From: Phlebotomus papatasi
Taxonomy: Eukaryota > Arthropoda > Insecta > Diptera > Psychodidae
Direction of reading: 5' to 3'
Length of the DNA stretch: 64,000 bases
Assembly: GCF_024763615.1 (NCBI RefSeq)
Contig: NC_077224.1
Span: 22,909,078 to 22,973,077, forward strand
Part shown: piece after piece, positions 12,634-23,707 of the stretch
Layout: every line of letters starts with the position of its first letter
How positions within the stretch are numbered: position 1 is the first letter of the stretch
The notes under the pieces: generated by a model
The model's input: only the letters and a program-made list of their open reading frames with translations
The model's database searches: none
What the model was told of the DNA's origin: nothing
Program-made: the position numbers and the translations under genes

Positions 12634-13018
12634 CACATTTGAACTTTAGCTAAACATCAATACTGAAGAGACGTTACCTAAAACATTCGTTCTCCCCAAA
12701 AATTTCTTTTCGATAAAAATCATGCATAAGATGGAAGGTAATTTACAAAGAACTATCCGAACTATCTTCATCATTTTTTATATATTTTCCCAGACACGAT
12801 CCCTCTTGCTGATTAATTGTAGCGATTTGCTTTAAAAATGTGTTATTTCTAAACAAAATTAATTTTAAAAGCCTAATAAATGTCAAAATATACAGTGGGA
12901 ACTGGTGCAATAGTATACGTAGGATAGTTGTAAATACTTCAACGAAACATAGGGAAAGTACTATTACTTCGATCGTTCATACCTTCGAATGATGTGAATT
13001 TTCTTTTATTTTTTCTAA
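12634..13018. other. Unique AT-rich DNA
   Basis: No feature recognised. Confidence 0.4.
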
Positions 13019-13265
13019 GAGCCTCAATTAGGTCAGTGGATAGAGTAGTGGCTCTATGACTGCGAGGTCTCGGGTTCACAGCTGAGCAGCAGCAGAAAAA
13101 GATTGCTCATGCCATTTTCGGCTTTAAATTCGTCCAGTGCATGAATAGCAATGCCAATGGTGCATATTGGCAAAACAGTGAACCGCCTAAACAATAGAGG
13201 CTGGACCTAAACAATAGAGACCATGGTGCAATAAACTGACGTACTTCACTCTAGTCAAAGGATTT
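13019..13265 (+). mobile_element. tRNA-derived SINE, family 1
   Basis: The head resembles a tRNA promoter: an A box TAGGTCAGTGG near 13033 and about 40 bases on a B box-like GGGTTCACAGC near 13073. The tRNA stem pairs are not maintained, so it is not a tRNA gene. The tail is a non-tRNA body with a short internal duplication (CCTAAACAATAGAG twice). The 3' limit is approximate. Confidence 0.6.
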
Positions 13266-13540
13266 GAACTTGTTGCAAAACAAATCCATTTGGTGGTTAA
13301 ATTACAGCTGATAGCGCAAAGAAAACTTCAGGAAAATCTTCCACGGACCTTTCTCACCAGTAAGCACCAGAGGATTCATCTTGGGGCGCCTAATACCTAT
13401 GATTTATTTACAGTGACCGGCCGCCACTCAGAATATCAGAGGAAGTGAATACGGTGTTCTAAAGAAACCCTCATCTTTTAAATCGTTCCCACCATATTCA
13501 TTCCCTGGCCAAATCCGGAACAATACTATAAGGATCCTCA

Positions 13541-13745
13541 TCATCATCATCATTTTCAACCGCTTAGTCCTATTGGGCTCGCGGGCCCATGACATCCAAA
13601 TTAGCAGCCCACGCTAGTCGATACTCCGCCACTTCAGGAAGATATTCAGGTTCGATCTCAAGGCGTTCAAGGCAAGATTTTGAATTTAATTCAGCCACCT
13701 TATCCTAGGTCTGCCTCGAGGTCGACGCCTTCTCACAATGGCTTG
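13541..13745 (-). pseudogene. 3' end of a non-LTR retrotransposon with (GAT)n tail
   Basis: Read on the minus strand, the sequence encodes RRRRPRGRPRIRWL followed by stops, the arginine-rich GRPRxRW motif common near the C terminus of many insect non-LTR ORF2 proteins. It is followed by CCCAATAGGACTAAGCGGTT and a GATGATGATGAT tail (13541-13556 on the plus strand). This is a 5'-truncated, dead copy; the clade cannot be fixed from so little. Confidence 0.55.
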
Positions 13746-13980
13746 CATAGCTTTTCTTGGGCATCTTTTTATATTACTTTTTACTGAAAAATTGATCGAC
13801 ATGAGTTCAAGTAGTGTAGAAATTAAAATTAGTCTTTACTACTGCCCCACTTTCACCTCACTTGCTACTCAAATAAAAAAAAGAAATGGCAAAGCGCCCC
13901 AGCTTTGGGGAGTTCTCGAACTCATGAGAAAGAGCTAAACGTATACTATCTTTCCGCATGCTTTTTAGGTACATACCGCT

Positions 13981-14254
13981 TAATAATAATAATAATATAA
14001 TAATGCTGGCGCAACATTCCATGAAGGAACCTGGCCTTCCCTCAAGGGGGTTTTCTAGACACGCATTATTATTTTTTCTTGTACGGGATAAGGCTGTCAG
14101 TCCCATGCCCGTGGAATCAAGTGCAGTGAAGCTCACTGGATGCAATCCGAACACTTTTAACGCCAGAAAAATTCCTAGTGACCTAAAGGGGATTTGAACC
14201 CGGGACACATGCATCATAGAGCGAGTGCTCTACCACTTGACCCATTGAGTGCCC
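13981..14254 (-). mobile_element. tRNA-derived SINE with (TTA)n tail, family 2
   Basis: Reading on the minus strand from 14254: the head GGGCACTCAATGGGTCAAGT contains an A-box-like region, then GTGGTAGAGC, then a perfect B box GGGTTCAAATCCC. An unrelated body and a tail of TTA/TTAT repeats end at 13981. The insertion is bracketed by ACATACCGCT (13971-13980) and ACATATCGCT (14255-14264), a 10-bp target duplication with one difference. The acceptor arms do not pair, which excludes a functional tRNA. Confidence 0.8.
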
Positions 14255-14411
14255 ACATATCGCTTCCCTACCGATTAAATTGATTGATAAATTAAAAAAA
14301 AAACATTCCAAAATAAGAAACTGTTTAAGAGAAGTAAGTTATAAAATATATTAGCATGAGTAATAAGTATACGAATAAATGAAATCAGCTAAAAGTAAAT
14401 CTGTGAAAGGT

Positions 14412-15482
14412 ATATCATTTACGGATATATTACCTATTCACTACTGATCAAGTCCGATACATACACGGTAGAAATACCAAGATTAAAAAAAATCAAAATT
14501 TAAGCAAATCGGTTGAAAAATAGGACCTCCAAAGTGGTTAAACTTTGACTTTTGAAAATTCGATATAGAAATGGTTCTCGAATATAGGTGTCCAAGGACG
14601 AAATATTCGCTTGACTACCTCTCAAACATATCCGAAAATGAAAAAAAAAACAGAAAAATATGGTTTTAGAGGGATAGGATGGGAGTGGGGGAAAAATAAA
14701 AAAGACTGTCCTAGATAATATTGACTTGGGGGTCTTCGAAGACCGGAAGTCGATATCTATGACCGATTGAACACTAGCCGTGTCACAAGCTTTAGAGGAA
14801 AATAAAAATATTTTTGAAAAATTTTTGAGAAAGATATAGAGGAAAGTGGTCTGCCTTTGAATGCGGCAGCTTTTGAATGTTTCAATTTTTCTCTTATTTC
14901 TCAAAGCAAAAATTCTATTTTGTGAAATATAGTTAATACTATTAACTATTTTCTATTAATTTTGATTAACAAAATGGAATTTTAGTTTTGGGAAATTAAA
15001 GAAAAAATAAAGCATTCAAAGACTGCCGCATTCAAAGGCAGGCCACTTTCCAATACATCATTTACGGATACTATACCGACTCGACTGATTGTGTCCGATG
15101 CAGTCGGGTTGGAAATTTCAAGATCTTCCAAGAAATCCAAATTTAAGCAAATCGGTTGAAAAATAGGCCCACCAAAGTTCTTAAATTTTGATTTCCGAAT
15201 TTGAGTTTCCGAACATAGTTGTCCAAGGATGAACTATTCACCTTGACTACCTCTAAAACATATCCGAAAATGACAAAAATCGTAGGAACCGTTTTCGAAA
15301 AAAAACCAAAAACCATGATTTTGGTGAGGGGAAAAACAAAAGAGACTGTTCTAGATAAAGTTGACTTATGGGAGGGTCGTCGAAGACCCAAAGCCGATAT
15401 CTCTTACCGTTTGGCCTCTAGCCGTGTCACAAGTTGAAAAAAGTGGTTTATATAACTGCTCTCTTTTCGAGTTCGAGCAGTA
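14412..15482 (+). repeat. Repeat family C, two tandem units
   Basis: Two direct units (about 14412-14800 and 15052-15482) share ATCATTTACGGATA, AAGCAAATCGGTTGAAAAAT, GACTACCTCT, ATATCCGAAAATGA, GTCCTAGATAA-type and TAGCCGTGTCACAAG. Related segments occur at 24050-24260, 43808-44632 and 45064-45665. The unit ends in CGAGTTCGAGCAGTAA, inversely related to TGCTCGAACTCG at the start of the 43808 copy. The open frames inside (14500-14904 and 15143-15437) have no domain and run in both strands. Confidence 0.65.
14839..15053. mobile_element. MITE, GAGGAAAGTGGTCTGCC family
   Basis: Left arm GGAAAGTGGTCTGCCTTTGA with ATGCGGCAGC, and right arm GCCGCATTCAAAGGCAGGCC followed by ACTTTCC, are near-perfect inverted repeats. 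It separates the two family C units. A degraded relative lies at 26805-27000, and 18031-18986 shares the CTGCCTT(T)AAA arm. Confidence 0.7.
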
Positions 15483-15489
15483 ATATATT

Positions 15490-17330
15490 ACGGGGGCATG
15501 AAGAAGTGCAAGGAAGTGTTGGCTCTAAATCTCATTATAAATCTAACACTGGCATCGTTTGTAGGTTGCCCCGAAAATTTATTTGAAACTTGTGTCTTTG
15601 TCATAAAGCTTAAATCGATTTGCTTGTTTTATCTGATTTTCATGGCATAATTTGGAGGCGACATACAAGATTTCGGTAAAATGTCTGTCAAATTTAATTT
15701 ATCATCATCACACAAAATGAAGCCGCGCGCGATTGTAATAAAATTTAAATATATATTTTAGCGTAATTTGATATTTCTTCAAGATCATCTATAAAAATAA
15801 TGATGTAATTAATTATTCTGACTGCCTTTTTGCCTCTCACTCTCTTGTCTTTATCTCAGAGGTTGGAATATTTTTTTCTTATAATTCTGTTGAGCTCTGT
15901 TACTCTACACCAATATATTCATTCTTGTTTCTTGTCTCTTATGCCTTCCGCTCAACTGAATATAAATTTATATTGAGAAATATATAACATTCCAAACGGT
16001 TAGTCATAAATTTGATTAGGACATTTTTTTCTCCTTCATACTTTATTACCTCTGTTTTTCTTCAGGGTCTCTCTAAGCTTCTCGTGTTTTTTTTTTGTCT
16101 TTGGGTGAAAATCATTTGATTAATTCAAGAAAAGAAACCCATTCAATATCTAAAGACATTTCACAGGAATCTCAGGGAAAATTGACTCTTGAGGCCTCTT
16201 TTTTATCACCTTGTGTCGGATTTTTGTTGATCTCATTCCTGTTTTTTTTTGCTGAACTTTTTTTTTGTAGAGACTTTTCCATCGGAATCACCTCAAATTG
16301 ATCCCAAGAGGATAATTCCATGTGAAAACTTCAAGATTGGATTGGTGAACTAGCCAATTTCATTCCTATTTTCAATGAATTGCTAACAAGAAACCATAAA
16401 AGAAAAGAAAACCAGTCATTTGCAAAATGTGGAAAATTCTTTTAGATAAAACTAAACGATTCATCACCAAATTTTCACCCCAGAAATATTTTTAGCGGGA
16501 AACATATTTGTTCAAGGCAAGAATTATTGGCACAATAAGCCATGGACACTTTTGAATAATGGTTTTGGCATTTTGAAAAATCGCTGTTTTCTTTACTATT
16601 GGACAATTTATCACCCGCCACAGCACAATTGTGACCATTGAGGAGTTTTCTGGGTGAGGTAATATATATACCTAACCACCGGAAAGAAAAGAACCAGAAA
16701 AAAATCAACCGCCCCTTGAGAATAGAAAAAAATCGCATTTTTGAACAAACACACGCTAACCAACAATGAGATAGAGGATATCTCCTTTCAAATATGGTGA
16801 TTTGTAGAAATTTCTCACCACAGGAAATGTATTACAGCATCAGCTTTTACAACAACAGCATCAAAGAGCATAAATCTCTGTCAAAATCATAAAAGCATTC
16901 AACACATTTTTTTTTCTTCCAGCACCCTCCGCATCCTCATCTTCACTAGCGAAGGTTAGAGGGTTGCATGGAAATGATTGGGGCAAAAAAGAGAAACTTT
17001 TCTCAATGAAAATCTTTCAACAAAATATTTTTTCATCTCTCATACTCAATTAAATATTGACAGGCAGTGCCTTAAAAAAGTTTTGCAACAGTTATAAAAA
17101 AAAAAACAAAAATTTAAAGTCAAGTGAAAAATTTTTATTGGTAAAAGTGAAATTTTCGCAAAAAAATGGTTAGAATCTGGTACATTTGATCCGTTCTGGT
17201 TAAATCATGGTCATTCAAAAACACTTATGTTCAAGAAGACACTTTGTGTAATGCCAATTTTGGCCATTCATATCTGAGATCAGAATTTACCCTCGAAACT
17301 GGCAGATGGACTTTTTTTAAAGGATCTTAG
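15490..17330. other. Unique AT-rich intergenic DNA
   Basis: No gene or shared repeat was recognised. The open frames at 16095-16301 and 16475-16738 are short, in AT-rich DNA, and lack domains. Confidence 0.45.
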
Positions 17331-17336
17331 GGAGTA

Positions 17337-17544
17337 GGGTAATGTGATACAACTTGGACATAGTGTTACAAGTTGGACAGGTACTTTTTCTTGGTAAATA
17401 CAGTACAAAATTTGTTTTAAGCACAAGGAATCAAATTATAAAACTAAAGCATTAAAAATATACAAATAAAAATGAAGTACTAAATTTATCAAGAAAAAAG
17501 CCCTGTCCAAATTGTACCATTATCCAACTTGTCCCACTTTGCCC
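17337..17544 (-). mobile_element. MITE, TAGGGTAAAGTGGTACAAG family, copy 1
   Basis: This 208-bp element is flanked by TA (17335-17336, 17545-17546). The ends carry GGGTAATGTGATACAACTTG and, reversed, GGGCAAAGTGGGACAAGTTG. ACAAGTTGGACA repeats at both ends. It is the inverse-orientation sibling of 36829-37059. Confidence 0.8.
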
Positions 17545-17919
17545 TATATATTTAGTTTAATCATCCATATTTTCATGAATTTTGCAATATTGAATGCAAA
17601 GAAAAATCACGAAAATCCTTTTAGGGTAAAATAGGATAACTTAGTATACTTTCAAATTTAGAGGTTTTAGGTTTTCCCATAGTTTTAGACGGATTAATAT
17701 AGAAAAAACGATTTTATTCTTGTTCCCTTTATTTTCTTTTTCAAGCTATTTTTCTTTTCTTTTTTTGCTTTTTATTTTTATCCCAGTCCTGCACATTCTG
17801 AAACCACTTTTTTATGAATATCTCAAGACTTAACTATGAAAGACGTTCGTTCTTGACCAACAACTTAGAAAAAATCGTAAAAATTAAACATTCCAAAAAT
17901 TAAAATTGTGAGATGTAGT

Positions 17920-18020
17920 CAGTGGCGTACCAAGAGATTTTGGCGCCCGGCGTGAATATCTTAGCGAGCGCCCCTTGCCCCTTCAGCATGAAATATCTAC
18001 TGAAATTTAAATTTTACAAC
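17920..18020 (+). repeat. Possible hAT transposon end fragment
   Basis: CAGTGGCGTACC followed by TTTTGGCGCCCGGCG resembles the CAGTGGCGTA start shared by many hAT transposons. No matching other end was found, so it is a fragment or coincidence. Confidence 0.3.
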
Positions 18021-18030
18021 TTATGATTCA

Positions 18031-18986
18031 GGGGAAAGTCGTCTGCCTTCAAACGAAAAATGGAGTTCCAAATTTAAGATTTTTTTCTGAAGAATCCACA
18101 AAATGGATTTTATTTTCTACTACACCAAAAAATTCTCTTGTTCATTCGGCGTATATGATTACCTCATTTAGCACTCGCAAGTCCTCAGTTTTTCCTTCTG
18201 AGGAAATTAAAAAAGTGATGTCGATTTGTATGAAGGCAGCTGGCATAGTCTGCCTTCAAACGCGACGCAGCTGCCTTTAAATGTTTTTTTTTTCACTGAG
18301 AATATTGAATCAATAAAACTATAAATGATTAGATTGAAGCCTAACGCACTCACTAAAATCATCACTGCAGTCAAAAGACATTAAACAATAACTTTTCTTC
18401 ACATTTTTCTGAAGCACTGTTTTGCACTTGAAATTTGGAAGAAAAAGCCATTGAAGTTGAAAATTGTCAACTTGAAACATCCCGGCCGGAGCAAGATAGC
18501 AGGTTATAAGTATTTGTATGACGTTCATCAGAGAAAAGTAGGAGTTCGATTTCACATGTTTTGATGTATGGAAAGATAGGATTTAAAGGCACACGACATT
18601 AGCATTTAAAGGCTGCTGCAGGGTGGTATTTGCAAATTTTTGCCACCCACAAAAATTGTGTCATCTGAACCAAAATGTATTAACAGAAATATTAAGCCTG
18701 ATTAACCTTCTATGTGGCACAATGGAAGATTTATTTGTAAAATGATTTTTACTATGAAAAATCACATGATTTGTGGAACATCAAAATTACAGTTTAGAGC
18801 TCATTTTCATTTTTTTTTTTGATCTAGCATCTAGGAAATAGGAGCTAGGCTCTCCATTTTTTGATGATTTGTGAGGATGATGGATATCTACCTAATAGTT
18901 AATAGAATATAATTTATGCTTTTGAGAACAACGAAAAAATCGCAACATTTGAAGGCTGCTGCATTTAAAGGCAGACGACTTTCCCC
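18031..18986. mobile_element. 956-bp element with TAGGGGAAAGTCGTCTGCC ends
   Basis: Left end GGGGAAAGTCGTCTGCCTTC; right end, reversed, TAGGGGAAAGTCGTCTGCC followed by TTTAAATGCAGCAGC. Internal inverted GCAGCTGCCTTTAAATG-type motifs at about 18265-18285 and 18590-18615 suggest a nested second copy of the family. No transposase frame. Confidence 0.6.
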
Positions 18987-19676
18987 TACCTATATATTAT
19001 ATGTTCGTCCATCGACCGAATACCTTCAGAGGACATATTTTTTAACTATTCCTGATGCCGAAAATGGACAGCTAAATTTTCAATGTTTTTCGTTTTTTTA
19101 TATTTTGCAAAATGTGAAAAAAAACTCATTTTTTTTTAAGTTTATCTCGAAATCTATCTCACCAATTTCGTATATTTTAGGCTTATGTTGTAGAACTATA
19201 ATAGACCAGTGTAGACCAAATTAAAAAATCTTTAATCGGTATATAAGTTTTTGAGATGTTAAAATTTGAAACAAAAAAACATTTTTCAAAAATTTTCTGT
19301 TTTTTTTTATTTTTCGTAAAAAAAATAAAAGCTAATTGAATAAAGCATTTAAAAAAAAAGAAACCATAACGGTACCATCAGAGACGCTAGTCAAAAAGGG
19401 AGGCATTACGTCTCGAATATTTTGGGTTGGCTTTAGCCAGCTTTAGCAGAGCATTTATTGTTAATAAGCGGGAAATTTGAGAGCTAAATTTAGTCGAAAT
19501 ATTAGTGTAAATATTATGTTAAGTATACTATGCACTCGAGGAATTCTTCGCGTATCTTTGAGACAACCACAGATTTTCGTGAAATTATTCCCGGACTGTA
19601 TTTTTTGTTTATAGAATTTTCCTTATTCCCAAAGGGAATTATACGCACATCATAAAATTGTTTTCAGGCTAGAGGT
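18987..19676. other. AT-rich DNA with degraded repeat
   Basis: Poly-T/A rich. TTTATCTCGAAATCTATCTC and GAGATGTTAAAATTTGAAAC resemble the interior of 38620-39061 in style only. No gene seen. Confidence 0.35.
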
Positions 19677-19680
19677 TTAA

Positions 19681-20632
19681 CTCTTTCGCGTCCCACTTTT
19701 ATTCAGCAGATGAATTCATGTAAAATTGAGTTTTTCCTAATGCTTTATGATCAAATATAATAGTTCAGAGAGGAAAAAAAAATTTCCATTGCGTGAAAAC
19801 TCGGAAAAACTCCGGGTCATATATGACCCTATTGTCCTCCAGGGAAGTGTACATACCATTTTCAAAATCTATATCACGGGCTTTTTAAGACTTCTTTTTG
19901 CTTGAAGTTACTAATTTGGCCAAAACCATGGCAAATTGGATTGTCTTGATGAACACTGTACTCCTGGTTTTCAAGGAATCTTCCTGGTAATCCCTTGAAC
20001 AGTCACTGTAACAATATTTTGAGTGATATTTGGCAAAAATAAACTTGTTCACATATTTATTCACACACAATACAATTGCATAATATGAGACGCTTGCAGA
20101 ATACTCTAAAATATTGCAAAATATGTTATAATTCATCAGATATAAGATGAAATGTCCAGGAGCAAGATGTCCCACCTGCATTTCACAAAGAAAAACAATG
20201 TCCCAACTACATTTCGCTATAGGTTTGGGACGAAAACACTGTTACCCTTGGGGACCATAGGGTCATATATGACCCGGAAAATTCTACACGCTTTTCTGGA
20301 AAATTGAGAGTAGTTTATTATATAAAAATATGCAATATACAATCTTTGGATATTCTATTTTGTATTTCTAAAGAACTTTTTGCTGAAAAAAATATATGAA
20401 TATAAAAAATTTTGAAAAAGAAAAGTCATTTCACAAAGTTCGAAATTCGTGATTTTTGATCTCAAATATTTTCTTTTCCTGAATATCTGGAGTCTTGAGA
20501 AAATTAGCCAAGAATCTTACATCCTTCTATTAAATGATGTCGTGTACAAACCGATAGATTTCAATTAATATAAATAGTCAAAAAAAATTGTTTTTTCCCC
20601 GGGTCATATATGACCCTAATGACGCGAAAGAG
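19681..20632. mobile_element. piggyBac-type non-autonomous element (TTAA flanked)
   Basis: A 952-bp element begins CTCTTTCGCGTC and ends GACGCGAAAGAG, bracketed by TTAA at 19677-19680 and 20633-20636, the hallmark target duplication of piggyBac elements. Three perfect copies of the 16-bp palindrome GGGTCATATATGACCC lie inside (19814-19829, 20260-20275, 20601-20616), the last 4 bp from the right terminal repeat. The minus-strand 98-codon frame at 19885-20181 shows no transposase motif. Confidence 0.8.
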
Positions 20633-20636
20633 TTAA

Positions 20637-21880
20637 GCCTAGTTTTCGAAGGTTTCAAAATCCTAAATAACAACCAATTTAATTTGTTCCTTTGATTCAA
20701 ATAGATTACTATCCCTTAAAAGTCCATTTCTAAGTCAAAATTTTCCAAAAACTTTCCATTAATGAAAAATGTGAGAAGTTAAGCCTTGTGGCTAAGTCTT
20801 AGGTCTGAAGCCCGTATAAGCATAAAGGGTGCTCCAAACGGATGCAAAATTATAGGCCTCCATCTCTTATGGTTTCCGACAAAATTGACTGTAAAATTCA
20901 TTGTATAACATTGTGCAACAAAGTTTCACGTGTTCTTTCAAAGGACTGGTATTTTCGGGTTTTTTTTTGTGTTTCTTGAGAATCTGTCAGAGAAACTTAT
21001 GGTCCATCTAGCAGAGTTTCTGAATTAGCTTAAGATGAAAATCTTTCAGAAATGGGTAGCCTACATAACTTAACGCCTTAAGTTTTCACCATCTAATCTA
21101 ATTTTTTGGCGCTCCTAATTTTTTGGGCGCTCTAAGGCATGACGATCACATTCTCTTTCATTCATGGAATTGTGAGTGAAACGGCTCCTGCTCAGCTGAG
21201 AAACCGAATCAAGAGGAAGAGACTAGTCTGAATCCGATCAGACTATTCCTTTGCTCTAGTAGGGATATCTTTAAGTAATTCCGGTGACTTCGTCCTCTGT
21301 TTAGACTGACTCTCAGCTGTATTATTTACGGCCTCTAGTAACGGCTCTTTCGAGCCACTCCGGGCTTAAGGCAGTAATGCCCCTTTGTGTAGGCTACCAC
21401 CGGGAGTGCCTCGAAAGAGTTTCAACTCAGGGTTAGAAAATAAATTTCCTAACTTTGCAGTCCGGCAAATAAATGCCTCATGAGGACAAATTCCTCAACG
21501 GAAATTTGCTTAAAGACGATATCCCAAAACTCGTGCCCTGGATCGTAAGGGCCTTGACAGACCTGAGGATTATCCAAGAGTTGGCTTAGCGTAATTATAT
21601 TAGAAATAATGGTTAAAGTATATTTCCATAATTTTCCACTAAGTCGTCTCTCGGCTTAAGTCGTAAGTGTGTCTAGGGCAAAAGGCTTCTTGAAGAGAAG
21701 CCGCTGTCTTTATAGCAGGATAGAACCAATTGGCTGATTTCAAATAATTTGAAATTTTTATGATATTTATACTTTTACATGACTGTTTTCAATTTGGTTT
21801 ATTCTTAGTTCTTTTTACGTTAGAATTTTTCAGAATTGTTTTGGATATGAAAAAATATTAAATGATTACAATCCGCTACA
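20637..21880. repeat. Repeat fragments and a GC-richer block
   Basis: Near 20783-20820, GGCTAAGTCTTAGGTCTGAAG and CCCGTATAAG match, inverted, the segment at about 38338-38370. Then 21160-21720 is clearly less AT-rich (GTAACGGCTCTTTCGAGCC, ACCACCGGGAGTGCC) with no open frame or recognised domain; it may be the untranslated end of a retroelement. Confidence 0.4.
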
Positions 21881-23242
21881 ATGGAGTGTAGATAGATGGT
21901 GCGATGGGGAATCGCATCATTTTTTCATTTTTTCTTCTCAGGCGAGAAAATGGTTCAAGATTGAAGGAAATTTTTCATCTATTTGAATGATTTCATTCAT
22001 AATTTCTTCAACTTATGCAACCCTATATTCCTGGGGGCACTTCAAAAGATGACCCAGAGAAGAGTGGCTTCCCAAACTCTCTTCAATCACAGGGAAATAA
22101 TCCACCCACACGTGAGAAAAGAAAACGCATCTCTGGCCATAATTCATCTGATAGAGCAAAATGTTTTTAATGTTTAGGGATTTTCCACCACCACTGGAAG
22201 ATTAGTTTCGGATGATCTCTGACACCAGAGGGAATTGTGTGCGAAGAAGGAAAATGGATACACTTGAAATGCGATCTATATGTTCATATATAAGGGAATC
22301 ACAGATCACGGTGATATATGTCTTTGAAGAAGGACAAGGGTGAGACAGGATGCAATAAATCATTCATGAAGTACTTACCATCAAAAACCCATATTATACT
22401 TGGCAAAGCTGCTAGAGCTGTAGGTTGGGAACAACAGCTAAAATTTGCACATTGACAACAACAGGATACAAGATGAAATCTCCTTTTGTGTCCTTTCCAT
22501 CATTTACACAGCATTTTACTCTGATTTCTTTTCTTTCCAACATTTTTTGCAGAAGCTGAAAGAAAAATAAAACGAGAAAATTGCCTTCAAATAAATTTTG
22601 ATTTAAATGATTGAGAGTGAAAATCATCAAATTGAGTGTCATTTATTTTAATTAATTTTCCTCAACTGTCAGCAAGTTGTATGTGTTAAATTTTTCCGCC
22701 TTTGAAAGCATCACAAGTCAAACACACGCCAAGAGAGAAAGCGAATTTCTTCGCCTTTTGTCACCCAAAAGTATAATCATCTCTCGAGTGAATAAATGCT
22801 GAAAGGCATCAACCCAAATTTGTTGGCATGGCTGTCAACAAGGAGTGCTCTCTCTGATTGTCGCAAATGAAATTGAGATAGTTTTAGAATGGTGTTGCAA
22901 TTATCTTTTTCAAGCCACACCTCATCTACATCGTCTTGTCGTGCTCAATGTCATCACAACATTGTTGTACAAGATATATTGCTAAACGCATTTCAATGAA
23001 AAAAATTTAGTCAACTGTTGATTTAATTTCCGTTGTTTCAAATTAAAATTGCATCATAAAATCCTCGATAACGCTTATCGATTAACAAACTGACAGAAAG
23101 TCGTACAATTTGTAAAATTGAACGACTCGAAACTGACAACAAGGTAAATGAATTTAATGCCAAAAATTGAAATACAGAACGAATTTGGTTGAACAAAGTT
23201 TATAAAATTCAATCGACAGTATCATATGAAATTCTAAAAGAC
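21881..23242. other. Unique AT-rich intergenic DNA
   Basis: No gene, RNA or shared repeat recognised. The block is free of the MITE families seen elsewhere and could hold regulatory DNA. Confidence 0.4.
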
Positions 23243-23244
23243 TA

Positions 23245-23461
23245 GGGTAAAATGAGGTAATTTTGAACCATTAATAATTTGGGACATTTGAGAGTTACTC
23301 ACTGTTTCAGGTGAGAAAAGAGAAATCAAAGACCGGGAAATAAAAGAAAAAGACGATTAAGAAGAACAGGAACGGCTTTTCTTCCTTTTGGATCTCTAAA
23401 ACAGTGAGAAAATCTTAAATGTCCCACATTTTAAATGGTTCCAAATTACCTCATTCTACCC
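23245..23461. mobile_element. MITE, TAGGGTAAAATGAGGTAA family
   Basis: A 217-bp element between TA dinucleotides (23243-23244, 23462-23463). Inverted arms: GGGTAAAATGAGGTAATTTT plus GAACCATT at the left, AATGGTTCCAAATTACCTCA then TTCTACCC at the right. Secondary pairing of GGGACATTTGAGA with CTTAAATGTCCC. Noncoding. Confidence 0.8.
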
Positions 23462-23707
23462 TATACTGATCTAAATATTGAAAGATAGAAAAGGAAAATG
23501 ACAAATGAGATTATTTTGAGTCTAGATTCAGAAAAGAAGAATTGGACGCTTATGATTTTCATCCAATCGCAAAGCCTTGCATCTGCTTAAATTATATAAA
23601 TTATAAAATCATAACCTACTCAAAATCGAAAATTTCGGCATTGTAAGGAAACATTAAACGAAATAATATTTTCCTATACACGTTTATGAAACAGGAAAAA
23701 TAAATTA

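Noticed and set aside
14172..14254. A tRNA gene on the minus strand
   Set aside because: A and B boxes are present but acceptor and anticodon stems do not pair, and it is the head of a 274-bp SINE with target duplication.
14500..15437. Paired open frames in the two family C units
   Set aside because: The frames are in both strands, differ between units, and end at different places; repeat DNA, not genes.
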